From the NCBI GenBank assembly GCA_023653095.1, contig JAMNXP010000002.1, forward strand, positions 144,910 to 208,909: DNA of 64,000 bases, written 5' to 3'. Position numbers and translations under genes: made by a program. Of the stretch, positions 8,575-17,104 are shown in pieces. Each line of letters opens with the position of its first letter. The stretch's first letter is position 1. The notes under the pieces are model-generated. The model saw nothing but the letters and a program-made list of their open reading frames with translations. It was not told the origin of the DNA and did not search any database. Source of the DNA: Bacteroidia bacterium (lineage in GTDB: Bacteria > Bacteroidota > Bacteroidia > NS11-12g > UBA955).

Positions 8575-9372
8575 TCAATAAAGACCGTTAAAAACAAATT
8601 CAGCGGGTCCGTTCAACCAAATGTTGACGAACCCGCTTTTTTTATGCTCAAAAGTTACCGAAAGATTTCCTCCTCGAGTGGAAACATGGATTTCTCCACG
8701 CTCCAGATTTTTCTTGATGGCATAAGAAAGCGCAGCAGCTGTAACACCGGTTCCGCAGCTGTATGTTTCATCTTCAACACCTCGCTCATAAGTTCTCATA
8801 CTTAATGCGTTTTCAGCGGTGATTACTGCTCTATTTACGTTAATTCCCTCTTTTTGGTATTCATCAGAATATCGAATTCCTTTTGCCCAAGAAACTAAAT
8901 CAAACGTATTGATATCCTCCTGTGAATTTGAAGCATTGAAATGTACGAAATGAGGAGAACCCGTATTCATGCAGATAACGTCCTTAGATTTTACTTCCCA
9001 ATCCTGTACATCTATCATCTTTAATTTGACCCAGTTGTCTTCAACTACCGCTTCATGAGGGCCGTCAGGTGCGTAAAACAACAATCTTCCATCATTGCTA
9101 AGGCCAAGAGCGTTTGCCCAGTGGGCAATGCATCTTCCTCCGTTGCCGCACATGCTGCTTAAATTGCCGTCGGAGTTGTAGTAAATCATCTCAAAGTCAT
9201 AGCCTTCGGTGAGTTTGAGAATCATCAAACCGTCGGCACCAATGCCAAACCGTCGATCACACATTTTTGATACATCCAATGAGTATTCGGTAAATCTGCC
9301 GTCAATTAAGATGAAGTCATTCCCCGTACCTTGGTACTTGACGAAGGGGATGTTATCCGAATTCAAGATCAT
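8575..9372 (-). CDS. dapF: Diaminopimelate epimerase
   Basis: DapF converts LL- to meso-diaminopimelate by a two-cysteine acid/base mechanism for lysine and peptidoglycan synthesis. Both catalytic cysteine motifs are present: SSMCGNGGRC (about residues 71-80) and YSCGTGVTAAA (about 208-218), as is the N-terminal KYQGTGNDF motif. At 265 residues it is normal length. The start overlaps the preceding anti-sigma-like gene by 4 nt, so the three minus-strand genes sigma, anti-sigma and dapF look co-transcribed. Its stop lies 1 nt from that of the convergent beta-propeller gene. Confidence 0.97.
   Translation of the reverse strand: MILNSDNIPFVKYQGTGNDFILIDGRFTEYSLDVSKMCDRRFGIGADGLMILKLTEGYDFEMIYYNSDGNLSSMCGNGGRCIAHWANALGLSNDGRLLFYAPDGPHEAVVEDNWVKLKMIDVQDWEVKSKDVICMNTGSPHFVHFNASNSQEDINTFDLVSWAKGIRYSDEYQKEGINVNRAVITAENALSMRTYERGVEDETYSCGTGVTAAALSYAIKKNLERGEIHVSTRGGNLSVTFEHKKSGFVNIWLNGPAEFVFNGLY
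8602..8643 (+). terminator. Rho-independent terminator embedded in dapF coding sequence
   Basis: AGCGGGT (8602-8608) pairs with ACCCGCT (8631-8637), with an inner stem including CAAC/GTTG and a 5-nt loop, followed by seven T residues (8637-8643). It terminates the upstream plus-strand gene but lies within the last codons of the convergent dapF gene. Confidence 0.75.
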
Positions 9373-10454
9373 TTCGGTTGAATCTTATCAATGATTTTTT
9401 TATCAGTTATGGGTTTAGGTTTTTCTAAACGAGCCACGTTTAACTTAATGGAAATGATATTTTTAGGACCTAGTTCTAGATAATAATTGCCGTCAATTTC
9501 ATACATTAGCGGACTTTCACTTCCCATATTAATCAAGAAAATATTGTTTCCTTGGCACTCGATGGCTGGCTTTTCGTTGCGAGCTTCTTGTTGTATAATA
9601 GTGAAACGCGCGGGACTGGATTTTGCGGAATTGGGCTTTGAAGCCAATGTTGGCGCTGAAGTTGAAATAGATTCTTCAGAACGGACCTTTGATTCTTGCA
9701 TCCCGAGTAAATGAATAGCAACTACCCTTGATGTACTGATTGTGCGCCTGTAGAGTTCAATGGTATCGGTTGAAATCTTTTTTGATTTGTCTCGCGCAGT
9801 GCTGGTTTTAGCCATGACAGGAGCGGCTGATTCACCTTCTGAAATAGACATTCGAGAATTTTTCTCGTAAGTCCCTTCCTCAGATTTTTCAATGGTTGTT
9901 TTATCGTCTTTATCTACTGTTTCTGATGTCGCTGTATAAACATCGTCTTCAACTTGAGCTTCATCGGTTGATGTTGGTTCTTGGTAGACAGCAAGGAGAC
10001 TGTCGGTCCAGTTATTTTCAGTTTTTGTAGAATCGTTGTTATCGCCAAAAAGAATTTCGGGAAGAATGCCTTTTCCAAGTTTTTTATTTTTCCAAAATTT
10101 TACGCGGTCAGATTTTTCGTCTTTTAAGGTGATGTAATCAGCAGACTCTTTTAAACTGCCTGTTTCAACATATTTGTAGATGGCAAAATAACCCAGCAAT
10201 AAAACAGTAACCGATGCCGCCGCATAAAACCACAAATTGGTTTGAGTAGTGGTACTTTGCTCGTCAACTCTTGATTTGATGTATTCTTTGAGCTCTTCTC
10301 GTCCTTCAGAACGAATGCCTTCAATGATTAAACTGTAAAGGTCAAACTGAGTTTTAAGTTCAGAGTTTAGCTCGAGTTCACGCAAAAATTCCTCCCTCTC
10401 AGAATCTGAGAGTTCAAAGTCAAAATACCGCTCTATCCGTGGGTCAAACTCCAT
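9369..10454 (-). CDS. Putative membrane anti-sigma factor
   Basis: The gene overlaps the end of the ECF sigma factor gene by 11 nt. The 361-residue product has an acidic helical N-terminal region (about 1-70, FDPRIERYFDFELSDSEREEF-like, resembling anti-sigma domains of Bacteroidota), one transmembrane helix (about 75-95), and a long low-complexity periplasmic part rich in Ser, Thr, Glu and Lys, ending in a compact segment (about 300-360). There is no zinc-binding HxxxCxxC. Its role as anti-sigma is inferred from position and topology. The C-terminal part could sense envelope signals. dapF follows with a 4-nt overlap. Confidence 0.6.
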   Translation of the reverse strand: MEFDPRIERYFDFELSDSEREEFLRELELNSELKTQFDLYSLIIEGIRSEGREELKEYIKSRVDEQSTTTQTNLWFYAAASVTVLLLGYFAIYKYVETGSLKESADYITLKDEKSDRVKFWKNKKLGKGILPEILFGDNNDSTKTENNWTDSLLAVYQEPTSTDEAQVEDDVYTATSETVDKDDKTTIEKSEEGTYEKNSRMSISEGESAAPVMAKTSTARDKSKKISTDTIELYRRTISTSRVVAIHLLGMQESKVRSEESISTSAPTLASKPNSAKSSPARFTIIQQEARNEKPAIECQGNNIFLINMGSESPLMYEIDGNYYLELGPKNIISIKLNVARLEKPKPITDKKIIDKIQPK

Positions 10455-11022
10455 AAAAATCTGTAGAGGTGAATTTTGATTTTACTTTAGATGCTAATTC
10501 TTTTAAACATTGATGTTTCTTTGATTTAGCAACATCAGAATTGGCCAAATTATTGGCTTTGGCGATGGTTTTCATGTCAAATCCATCGAAATAAAACATC
10601 AGTAAAATTTGCTGACAAACTTCACCCATTTCCCCGAGCATGTTTCTAACCAAGGCCAAGTCCATGTCATTATTGATGGGCGTTTCAGAATGCTGATGTG
10701 GCTTGATGTGTTCTTCAGAAACCAATCGCTTTCTTTTATCAAGTTGTTTGAGCCAAAGGTTTTTCACTACCGCATAAATGTATGTTGACGGTTTTGACTC
10801 TAACTTAAAATCTGGCTTACGGGAATTTTGCCAAAGTACTACCAAGGCATCTTGCAGAAGATCTTCGGCGTCCTCGTCTTTACCATTGTTTTCTCTTGCG
10901 TATCTCTTTACCATTTCTTCATGTTCTTTGTACAAATCAATCAACACTTCACGATCTCCTTTGTGGAGACGTTCAATGATTTCATCATTCAAGTGGTTGT
11001 TTAATTGCATTTCACGGACCAT
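10444..11022 (-). CDS. ECF-type RNA polymerase sigma factor
   Basis: A sigma-70 family factor with only regions 2 and 4. Region 2 includes DAEDLLQDALVVLWQN and the STYIYAVVKNLWLKQLDKRKR core-binding and -10-recognition segment. Region 4 is the CQQILLMFYFDGFDMKTIA helix-turn-helix near the end. The start is taken at the ATG at 11022 (MVREMQLNN), because the longer reading frame begins with TTG. The product has about 192 residues. It is divergent from htrA with about 98 nt between starts and overlaps its probable anti-sigma partner, an arrangement suggesting an envelope-stress module. Confidence 0.87.
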   Translation of the reverse strand: MVREMQLNNHLNDEIIERLHKGDREVLIDLYKEHEEMVKRYARENNGKDEDAEDLLQDALVVLWQNSRKPDFKLESKPSTYIYAVVKNLWLKQLDKRKRLVSEEHIKPHQHSETPINNDMDLALVRNMLGEMGEVCQQILLMFYFDGFDMKTIAKANNLANSDVAKSKKHQCLKELASKVKSKFTSTDFYGV

Positions 11023-11120
11023 GAATACGATTTTATCGAAAAAGGTAAACGAATTCTTGTGCAAAATAAATCAAGTATTGCATTTTTGCGTTAGGTTACA
11101 CTTGAATTTTACAAACATTG

Positions 11121-12656
11121 ATGAATATGAGAAAGATTTTTGAAAATCACAAAATTGCTACCGCTGTCTTTGCCGGTGTATTGGGTGGAGTTGTTACTTT
11201 GGTTGGGATGTATTCATTTGCACCCAATGTATTCAGAGCCAACAATATAGAAGATCTTCAGTCGTCTTCTAAGCAATTGGCACGTTATGCGAGTTTGAAT
11301 ACTCAAATTGGATTTGATTTTACCGGAGTTTCAGAGATCGCTAACCCTGCGGTGGTGCACATCAAAACCACCATGAGTGGAGGGTCAGCGTCTAAGAGCA
11401 TGCCTCAAGATATGCCTTTCAATCCCTTTGATTTTTTCGGGGGACCCGGGGGACCCGAATTCCGATTTGAACAACCAGGTCCACAAATGGCCACAGGTTC
11501 AGGTGTCATCATCTCTGATGACGGGTACATTGTCACCAACAATCACGTCATAGACAATGCCAATAAAATTGAGGTCGTGCTCAATGACAAGCGCACTTAC
11601 ATTGCAGAATTGGTTGGAGCAGATAAGAATACCGATTTAGCGTTGTTGCGCATTGGCGAAAGCAATTTGCCTTTCTTGAAGCTAGGAAATTCAGATCAAG
11701 TAAAGGTAGGCCAATGGGTGGTTGCCGTTGGTAATCCATTTAATTTGAACAGCACCGTGACTTTGGGAATAGTTTCGGCAATGGGTAGAAATATTGATTT
11801 GATTCGTTCTAAAGGAAACCAATACGCCATTGAGAACTTTATTCAAACCGATGCCGCTATCAATCCAGGAAATTCAGGTGGAGCCTTGGTGAACACTCAA
11901 GGAGAATTGGTAGGAATCAATACTGCTATTGCTTCGCAAACAGGTTCTTATGCTGGATATGGATTTGCAATTCCCGTGAATTTGATGAAAAAAGTGGTGA
12001 ATGATTTTATGAAGTACGGCCAAGTTCAACGAGCAATTTTGGGAGTATCCATCCAAGAAATCACCCAAGAACTCGCCGATGAGAAAAATCTTGGAAGCCT
12101 CAAAGGCGTTTATATCGCAGATGTTGTGGAGGGCGGAGCCGCTCAGAAAGCCGGAGTTAAAAAAGGCGATGTAGTTTTAAAAATTGAAGGTGAAGAAGTA
12201 AACAGTTCTAGCCGACTACAGGAAAAAATTGGAGAATACAGACCTGGTGATAAAGTAACCCTAACGGTGAACAGAGATGGAAAAATTAGAGAGATTGAAG
12301 CTGTATTATTGAGCAAAGAGGGTGATGCCAAATTGACTACCGCTAAGGCGAACAACACTTCAGAATACTTAGGAATGAGCTTAGGTAACACATCTAAAGA
12401 AGATCGCGAAAAATTGGGCTTGAAATCGGGCATCAAAGTGGAAGCCATGCAAGATGGAGCCTTCAAGAAGGCAGGCATTCCCAAAGGATTCATCATCACT
12501 TACATCAACAACGAAAGAGTGTATTCTGTAAGAGGGGCTATTTCTGTCCTTGAAGCACTTTCAGGAAGCATCGTTGTAGAGGGCTTGATGCCATCTGGCG
12601 AAGAAAAGATTTACGCCGTGAAATTGCCTGTAAAGAGCAGCGAAAGAGGAGAATAA
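11121..12656 (+). CDS. htrA: Periplasmic serine protease DegP/DegQ (HtrA family)
   Basis: HtrA degrades or refolds misfolded envelope proteins. A signal anchor or signal peptide spans about residues 10-35. The trypsin-like domain has the triad H142 (TNNHVID), D172 (TDLALL) and S252 (GNSGG). Two PDZ domains follow at about 305-395 and 415-500. A Gly/Pro/Phe-rich stretch at about 100-120 is the usual LA-loop. The ATG at 11121 is preferred over an adjacent in-frame TTG. It is divergent from the ECF sigma gene, which could control it. The stop directly abuts the convergent dnaB stop with no spacer. Confidence 0.95.
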   Translation: MNMRKIFENHKIATAVFAGVLGGVVTLVGMYSFAPNVFRANNIEDLQSSSKQLARYASLNTQIGFDFTGVSEIANPAVVHIKTTMSGGSASKSMPQDMPFNPFDFFGGPGGPEFRFEQPGPQMATGSGVIISDDGYIVTNNHVIDNANKIEVVLNDKRTYIAELVGADKNTDLALLRIGESNLPFLKLGNSDQVKVGQWVVAVGNPFNLNSTVTLGIVSAMGRNIDLIRSKGNQYAIENFIQTDAAINPGNSGGALVNTQGELVGINTAIASQTGSYAGYGFAIPVNLMKKVVNDFMKYGQVQRAILGVSIQEITQELADEKNLGSLKGVYIADVVEGGAAQKAGVKKGDVVLKIEGEEVNSSSRLQEKIGEYRPGDKVTLTVNRDGKIREIEAVLLSKEGDAKLTTAKANNTSEYLGMSLGNTSKEDREKLGLKSGIKVEAMQDGAFKKAGIPKGFIITYINNERVYSVRGAISVLEALSGSIVVEGLMPSGEEKIYAVKLPVKSSERGE

Positions 12657-14315
12657 TCAATCCTCCTCAAAGATGTTCGGATCAGCTGCGGGTCTTGAAA
12701 ATCCTGCACTCCAAGAATTACCCCCGTCTGACGTTTCACCAAACGGAGACGGGCGGTTATCTGTCTGGTTGTAAATATCTTCATCAACATTGAGTTTCGA
12801 GCTGTAAACCTGTGTGCTAAATGAACTCATGGGGGTGCTGTTGTAATCGGGTTTCTTTTGACGTATCATCTCTCTTTCAAATCCTTCTAAGTCCGCGAAT
12901 TTTGAATATTCACCCACAAATTTGCAATAGGCTGATCCCACAGAACCGTGTCTGTTCTTAGCAATGATTACTTCGGTGAGGTCTTTGATTCCGAAACTTA
13001 AATCATCTTCATTGCCTCCACTATCTTGAACATCCATTCCCATTCGTTCGTAATAATCATTGCGGTAAAGGAACATTACCATGTCAGCATCTTGTTCAAT
13101 AGACCCAGATTCACGCAAGTCAGAAAGTTGAGGTCTTTTGTTATTTCGTTTTTCTACTTCACGACTCAACTGGGCAAGTGCAATCACGGGAATACTCAAT
13201 TCTTTTGCCAATGCCTTGAGCGATCTGGAAATGGCCGCAATTTCTTGTTCCCTGTTTCCTTGTCCTTTAAGTTCGTATCTCAACAACTGAAGATAATCCA
13301 CCACAACCAAATCCAAACCGTGTTGCGAGTGTACTCTTCGGCATTTTGCATTAAGATCAAAAATGCTCAACTGTGGGGTATCATCAATGAAAATCTTTGC
13401 AGATCCCAAACGGGCAGTCTCTGTTTGAAGTCTTGCCCATTCCTCTTTTGAGAGGTTACTCTTTTTAATTTTTTCACCTTGAACCATGGCTTCGGCGGAA
13501 ATCAAACGATTTACCAGCTGAACATCGGCCATTTCTAGAGAGAAGATCATGACGCTTTTATTGTGATCTACGGCAGCATTTCTAACTAAGCTTAAGGCAA
13601 AAGCCGTTTTACCCATTGCAGGTCGAGCAGCCAAAATCACTAAGTCAGAAGGTTGCCAACCGCCGTTGATTCTGTCAATGTCTGTAAATCCTGATGCCAC
13701 ACCGGTGATTCCGTTGTTTTCGCTCGACATTCTGCCTTCAATTTCTTTCAGAGAACTGTTGATCAACATGGAAATCTCTTGAAAGTTTCTTTTCAGTCCG
13801 GCATTTTTAATTTCATACAATTTTGCTTCAGAATCATCTAGAAGTTTGAATGAATCTTGTGAATCATCATAGGCATTGAATTGGATGTCACCGGTAACTT
13901 CAATCAGTTTTCTTTGGATGAATTTTTGGGTTAAAATTCGGGAGTGAAATTCAATATTCGCAGCAGAAGATACTTTATTGGTGAGTTGAGCCAAATAGGC
14001 ATTTCCTCCGGCCAGTTCTAATTTATCGTGATCTCTTAAATAAGATGAAACCGTTAGTAGGTCAATGGCCATGTTTGCACTTTGGTACAATTCCTGAACC
14101 GCCATGAAGACATATCTATTTTGCGGATTGTAAAAATGTTCAGGAGATAGGATATCAATAACTTGGTGGATTTTATCGCGTTCCAACATCATAGCTCCGA
14201 GCACCGCTTCCTCCAAATCTACCGCGTTGGGAGGCATGCGCCCTTCGCGGTCTTTGAAAAAACTGGCCGGTGTAGTTACATCTCGTCTTTTTGTTGAACG
14301 AATTGATTTATCCAT
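12657..14315 (-). CDS. dnaB: Replicative DNA helicase DnaB
   Basis: A hexameric 5'-3' helicase that drives the replication fork. The N-terminal domain starts at about residue 27 (RMPPNAVDLEEAVLGAMM). The C-terminal RecA-like ATPase has Walker A (RPAMGKTAFA, about 230), Walker B/H2 (LDLVVVDYLQLL) and the H3/H4 DnaB motifs (PVIALAQLSREVEKR, RPQLSDLRESGSIEQDAD). There is no sign of an intein, which is common in this gene. The C-terminal 70 residues are Ser- and Pro-rich and probably disordered. Length is 552 residues. It is convergent with htrA. Confidence 0.97.
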   Translation of the reverse strand: MDKSIRSTKRRDVTTPASFFKDREGRMPPNAVDLEEAVLGAMMLERDKIHQVIDILSPEHFYNPQNRYVFMAVQELYQSANMAIDLLTVSSYLRDHDKLELAGGNAYLAQLTNKVSSAANIEFHSRILTQKFIQRKLIEVTGDIQFNAYDDSQDSFKLLDDSEAKLYEIKNAGLKRNFQEISMLINSSLKEIEGRMSSENNGITGVASGFTDIDRINGGWQPSDLVILAARPAMGKTAFALSLVRNAAVDHNKSVMIFSLEMADVQLVNRLISAEAMVQGEKIKKSNLSKEEWARLQTETARLGSAKIFIDDTPQLSIFDLNAKCRRVHSQHGLDLVVVDYLQLLRYELKGQGNREQEIAAISRSLKALAKELSIPVIALAQLSREVEKRNNKRPQLSDLRESGSIEQDADMVMFLYRNDYYERMGMDVQDSGGNEDDLSFGIKDLTEVIIAKNRHGSVGSAYCKFVGEYSKFADLEGFEREMIRQKKPDYNSTPMSSFSTQVYSSKLNVDEDIYNQTDNRPSPFGETSDGGNSWSAGFSRPAADPNIFEED

Positions 14316-14479
14316 AGTCTTTCAAAGTAAAACCAAAGCAACCTTTTTATCGTGTATTTTATGAATAAATAGTTTTTCACAGACTTTCGTGAACAAGAGG
14401 TTGAAAACTATTGTTGATGAAATCCGTCTGATTTTGTGGTCAACTGTCGATTCTGCAAGCAAAACTCTGATTTGAATGT

Positions 14480-14487
14480 TATCTTTG
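14480..14487 (+). promoter_or_regulatory. -7 promoter element for clpC
   Basis: A perfect TATCTTTG sits 13 nt before the clpC ATG. No good -33 TTTG is seen at 19 nt spacing, so strength is uncertain. The surrounding gap 14316-14500 holds no gene. Confidence 0.45.
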
Positions 14488-14500
14488 AAATTATCGATTT

Positions 14501-17104
14501 ATGGAAGCCAAATTTTCGCCACGGGTTAAAGAAGTTATACAATACAGCAGGGAAGAAGCCATTCGTTTGGGGCATGACTACATTGGTTGTGAACATTTGT
14601 TGCTAGGAATCATTCGCGAAGGCGAAGGCAAAGCATTTCAGACGCTGGTTATTTTGGATGTTGATGCACTTCGACTGAAAAAAAACATAGAAGACACGAT
14701 TCGTGGTACGGCCAGTAAGACGTCTAATTTGGGAAATATCCCATTGACAAAACAAGCCGAAAAGGCTTTGAAAATCACCTATCTCGAAGCTAAAATATTT
14801 AAGACTGATTTAATTGGTACAGAGCATTTATTGTTGTCTATTTTAAGAGACGAAGACAATGTGGCTTCGAAGGTGCTGTTGAATTTTGGCATTACCTACG
14901 ATGTGTTTAAATCGTCATTAGAAGAGGGAATTGACATTATAAAAAGTGAATTGCCCAACGATGACGGTGATTCGCCGGAAGAGTTTTACAGAGAAGAACA
15001 AAAGGCTCAAGCGGCTTCTAAGTCCAAAGCAAAAACAAAGACCCCTGTACTTGACAACTTTGGAAGAGATTTAACCAAAGCGGCCGAAGAAGGAAAGTTA
15101 GATCCCATTGTAGGTAGAGAGAAAGAGATTGAGCGCGTTAGCCAGATTTTATCGCGCAGAAAAAAGAACAATCCTGTCTTAATAGGTGAGCCTGGCGTTG
15201 GTAAAACGGCTATTGCTGAAGGACTTGCACTCAGAATTGTACAGCGAAAAGTATCGCGCGTGCTGTTCAACAAGCGAGTAGTGAGCCTAGACATTGCAAG
15301 CATGGTGGCAGGTACCAAATACCGCGGCCAATTTGAAGAGCGCATGAAGGCTCTGATGATGGAATTGGAAAAGGCCGAAGATGTCATTTTGTTTATTGAT
15401 GAAATTCATACTATTGTAGGGGCTGGTGGAGCATCGGGTTCGTTAGATGCCAGCAATATGTTCAAACCTGCCTTGGCTAGGGGTGAAATTCAATGCATTG
15501 GAGCTACAACTCTAGATGAATATCGTCAGTATATTGAGAAAGATGGTGCATTGGAACGTCGTTTTCAGATGGTGTTGATTCAACCAGCATCCCCCGAAGA
15601 AACCATCGAAATTTTGAAAAATATCAAAGGGAAATATGAAGATCACCACAGTGTTACCTACACGCCCGAGTCCATCAAAGCCTGTGTGGATTTGAGTGAG
15701 CGTTACATGAGCGATAGACATTTGCCTGACAAAGCCATTGATATTTTAGATGAGGCAGGTGCCCGCGTTCACATATCAAACATACATGTGCCTACCGAGA
15801 TTTTAGATTTAGAATCAAAAATTGAAGAAATTAAGGTAGAGAAGAATAGAGTGGTTAAAAGCCAGAATTTTGAAGAAGCAGCTCGTTTAAGAGATAGCGA
15901 AAAACGTTTATTGGAGAATTTAGATGCTGCCAAAGCACAGTGGGAGAGTCAAGCCAAAGACGAGAGATACGCAGTCACCGAAGATGATATTGCTGCTGTT
16001 ATCAGCATGATTACCGGTATCCCGGTGAAAAGAATGGCCGAAGATGAGAGCAGAAGGTTGCTCAATATGGCAGAAACCATCAAGAAAAGAGTGGTGGGTC
16101 AAGATAAAGCCATTGAGAAATTGTCAAAAACCATTCAAAGAACCCGTGCTGGCTTCAAAGAGCCCAATCGCCCTATTGGTTCTTTTATTTTCTTGGGACC
16201 TACAGGCGTTGGTAAGACAGAATTAGCCAAGGCGTTGTCTGAGTTCTTGTTTGATGCAGATGATGCTTTGATACGGATGGATATGAGTGAGTACATGGAG
16301 AAGTTTGCTGTAAGCCGATTGGTGGGGGCGCCTCCAGGTTATGTGGGTTACGAAGAGGGCGGATTGCTCACAGAAAAAGTTCGTCGTAAACCCTACAGCG
16401 TCATTTTGTTTGATGAGGTTGAAAAAGCACATCCTGATGTATTCAATTTGCTTTTGCAGGCCCTTGATGAGGGTTACATGACGGATTCTGGAGGACGTAA
16501 AATTGATTTCAGAAACTCAGTGATCATCATGACCTCCAACATTGGGTCTAGACAGTTAAAAGAGTTCGGAACCGGTGTAGGATTTGGAACCCATGCCCGT
16601 GAAGCGAATAAAGAACGCGATTCTAAAGGGGTTGTTGAAACCCAGTTGAAGAAGTTTTTCTCACCGGAGTTCTTGAATAGAATTGACGATATCATTGTGT
16701 TTAACTCTTTAGAAAAGCAAGATATCATCAAGATTTTAGACATCAGAATGGCGAGAATGCTTAAGAGAATTGAAGACTTAGGTTATAAAATTACCATCAC
16801 AGATTCGGCAAAGAGCTTTTTAGCAGACAAAGGGTTCGATGCAGACTTTGGTGCACGTCCGTTGCAAAGAGCTTTGCAGAAGCATTTAGAAGAAACCATG
16901 GCCGAAAAGGTTTTGCAGGGAGTACTTAAAGAGGGCGATACCATGGTAGTAGATTTTACTGAAGGCGCTGAAGATTTGAGTATCACAGTTGCAAATCAAC
17001 CAGCTTTGGAAGCAAGTAGCAAAATGCTTGAGACGAAAAATCAACCGGAAGAGGCGGCACCTAAGGCCAAAGGCAGACCAAAGAAATCAGATCAAAACGG
17101 ATAA
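14501..17104 (+). CDS. clpC: ATP-dependent Clp protease ATPase subunit ClpC
   Basis: An AAA+ unfoldase partner of ClpP. It has a double Clp N-domain (1-150), AAA-1 with Walker A GEPGVGKTA (about 229) and the DEIHT box, a UVR/middle domain (about 456-490, NFEEAARLRDSE) that separates ClpC from ClpA, AAA-2 with Walker A GPTGVGKTE (about 566), and a ClpB-D2-type small domain. The TGVGF loop near residue 690 fits the ClpP-docking position. An extra tail after about 830 ends with KGRPKK, an AT-hook-like motif followed by SDQNG. The last 13 nt overlap the convergent tamL. Confidence 0.95.
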   Translation: MEAKFSPRVKEVIQYSREEAIRLGHDYIGCEHLLLGIIREGEGKAFQTLVILDVDALRLKKNIEDTIRGTASKTSNLGNIPLTKQAEKALKITYLEAKIFKTDLIGTEHLLLSILRDEDNVASKVLLNFGITYDVFKSSLEEGIDIIKSELPNDDGDSPEEFYREEQKAQAASKSKAKTKTPVLDNFGRDLTKAAEEGKLDPIVGREKEIERVSQILSRRKKNNPVLIGEPGVGKTAIAEGLALRIVQRKVSRVLFNKRVVSLDIASMVAGTKYRGQFEERMKALMMELEKAEDVILFIDEIHTIVGAGGASGSLDASNMFKPALARGEIQCIGATTLDEYRQYIEKDGALERRFQMVLIQPASPEETIEILKNIKGKYEDHHSVTYTPESIKACVDLSERYMSDRHLPDKAIDILDEAGARVHISNIHVPTEILDLESKIEEIKVEKNRVVKSQNFEEAARLRDSEKRLLENLDAAKAQWESQAKDERYAVTEDDIAAVISMITGIPVKRMAEDESRRLLNMAETIKKRVVGQDKAIEKLSKTIQRTRAGFKEPNRPIGSFIFLGPTGVGKTELAKALSEFLFDADDALIRMDMSEYMEKFAVSRLVGAPPGYVGYEEGGLLTEKVRRKPYSVILFDEVEKAHPDVFNLLLQALDEGYMTDSGGRKIDFRNSVIIMTSNIGSRQLKEFGTGVGFGTHAREANKERDSKGVVETQLKKFFSPEFLNRIDDIIVFNSLEKQDIIKILDIRMARMLKRIEDLGYKITITDSAKSFLADKGFDADFGARPLQRALQKHLEETMAEKVLQGVLKEGDTMVVDFTEGAEDLSITVANQPALEASSKMLETKNQPEEAAPKAKGRPKKSDQNG

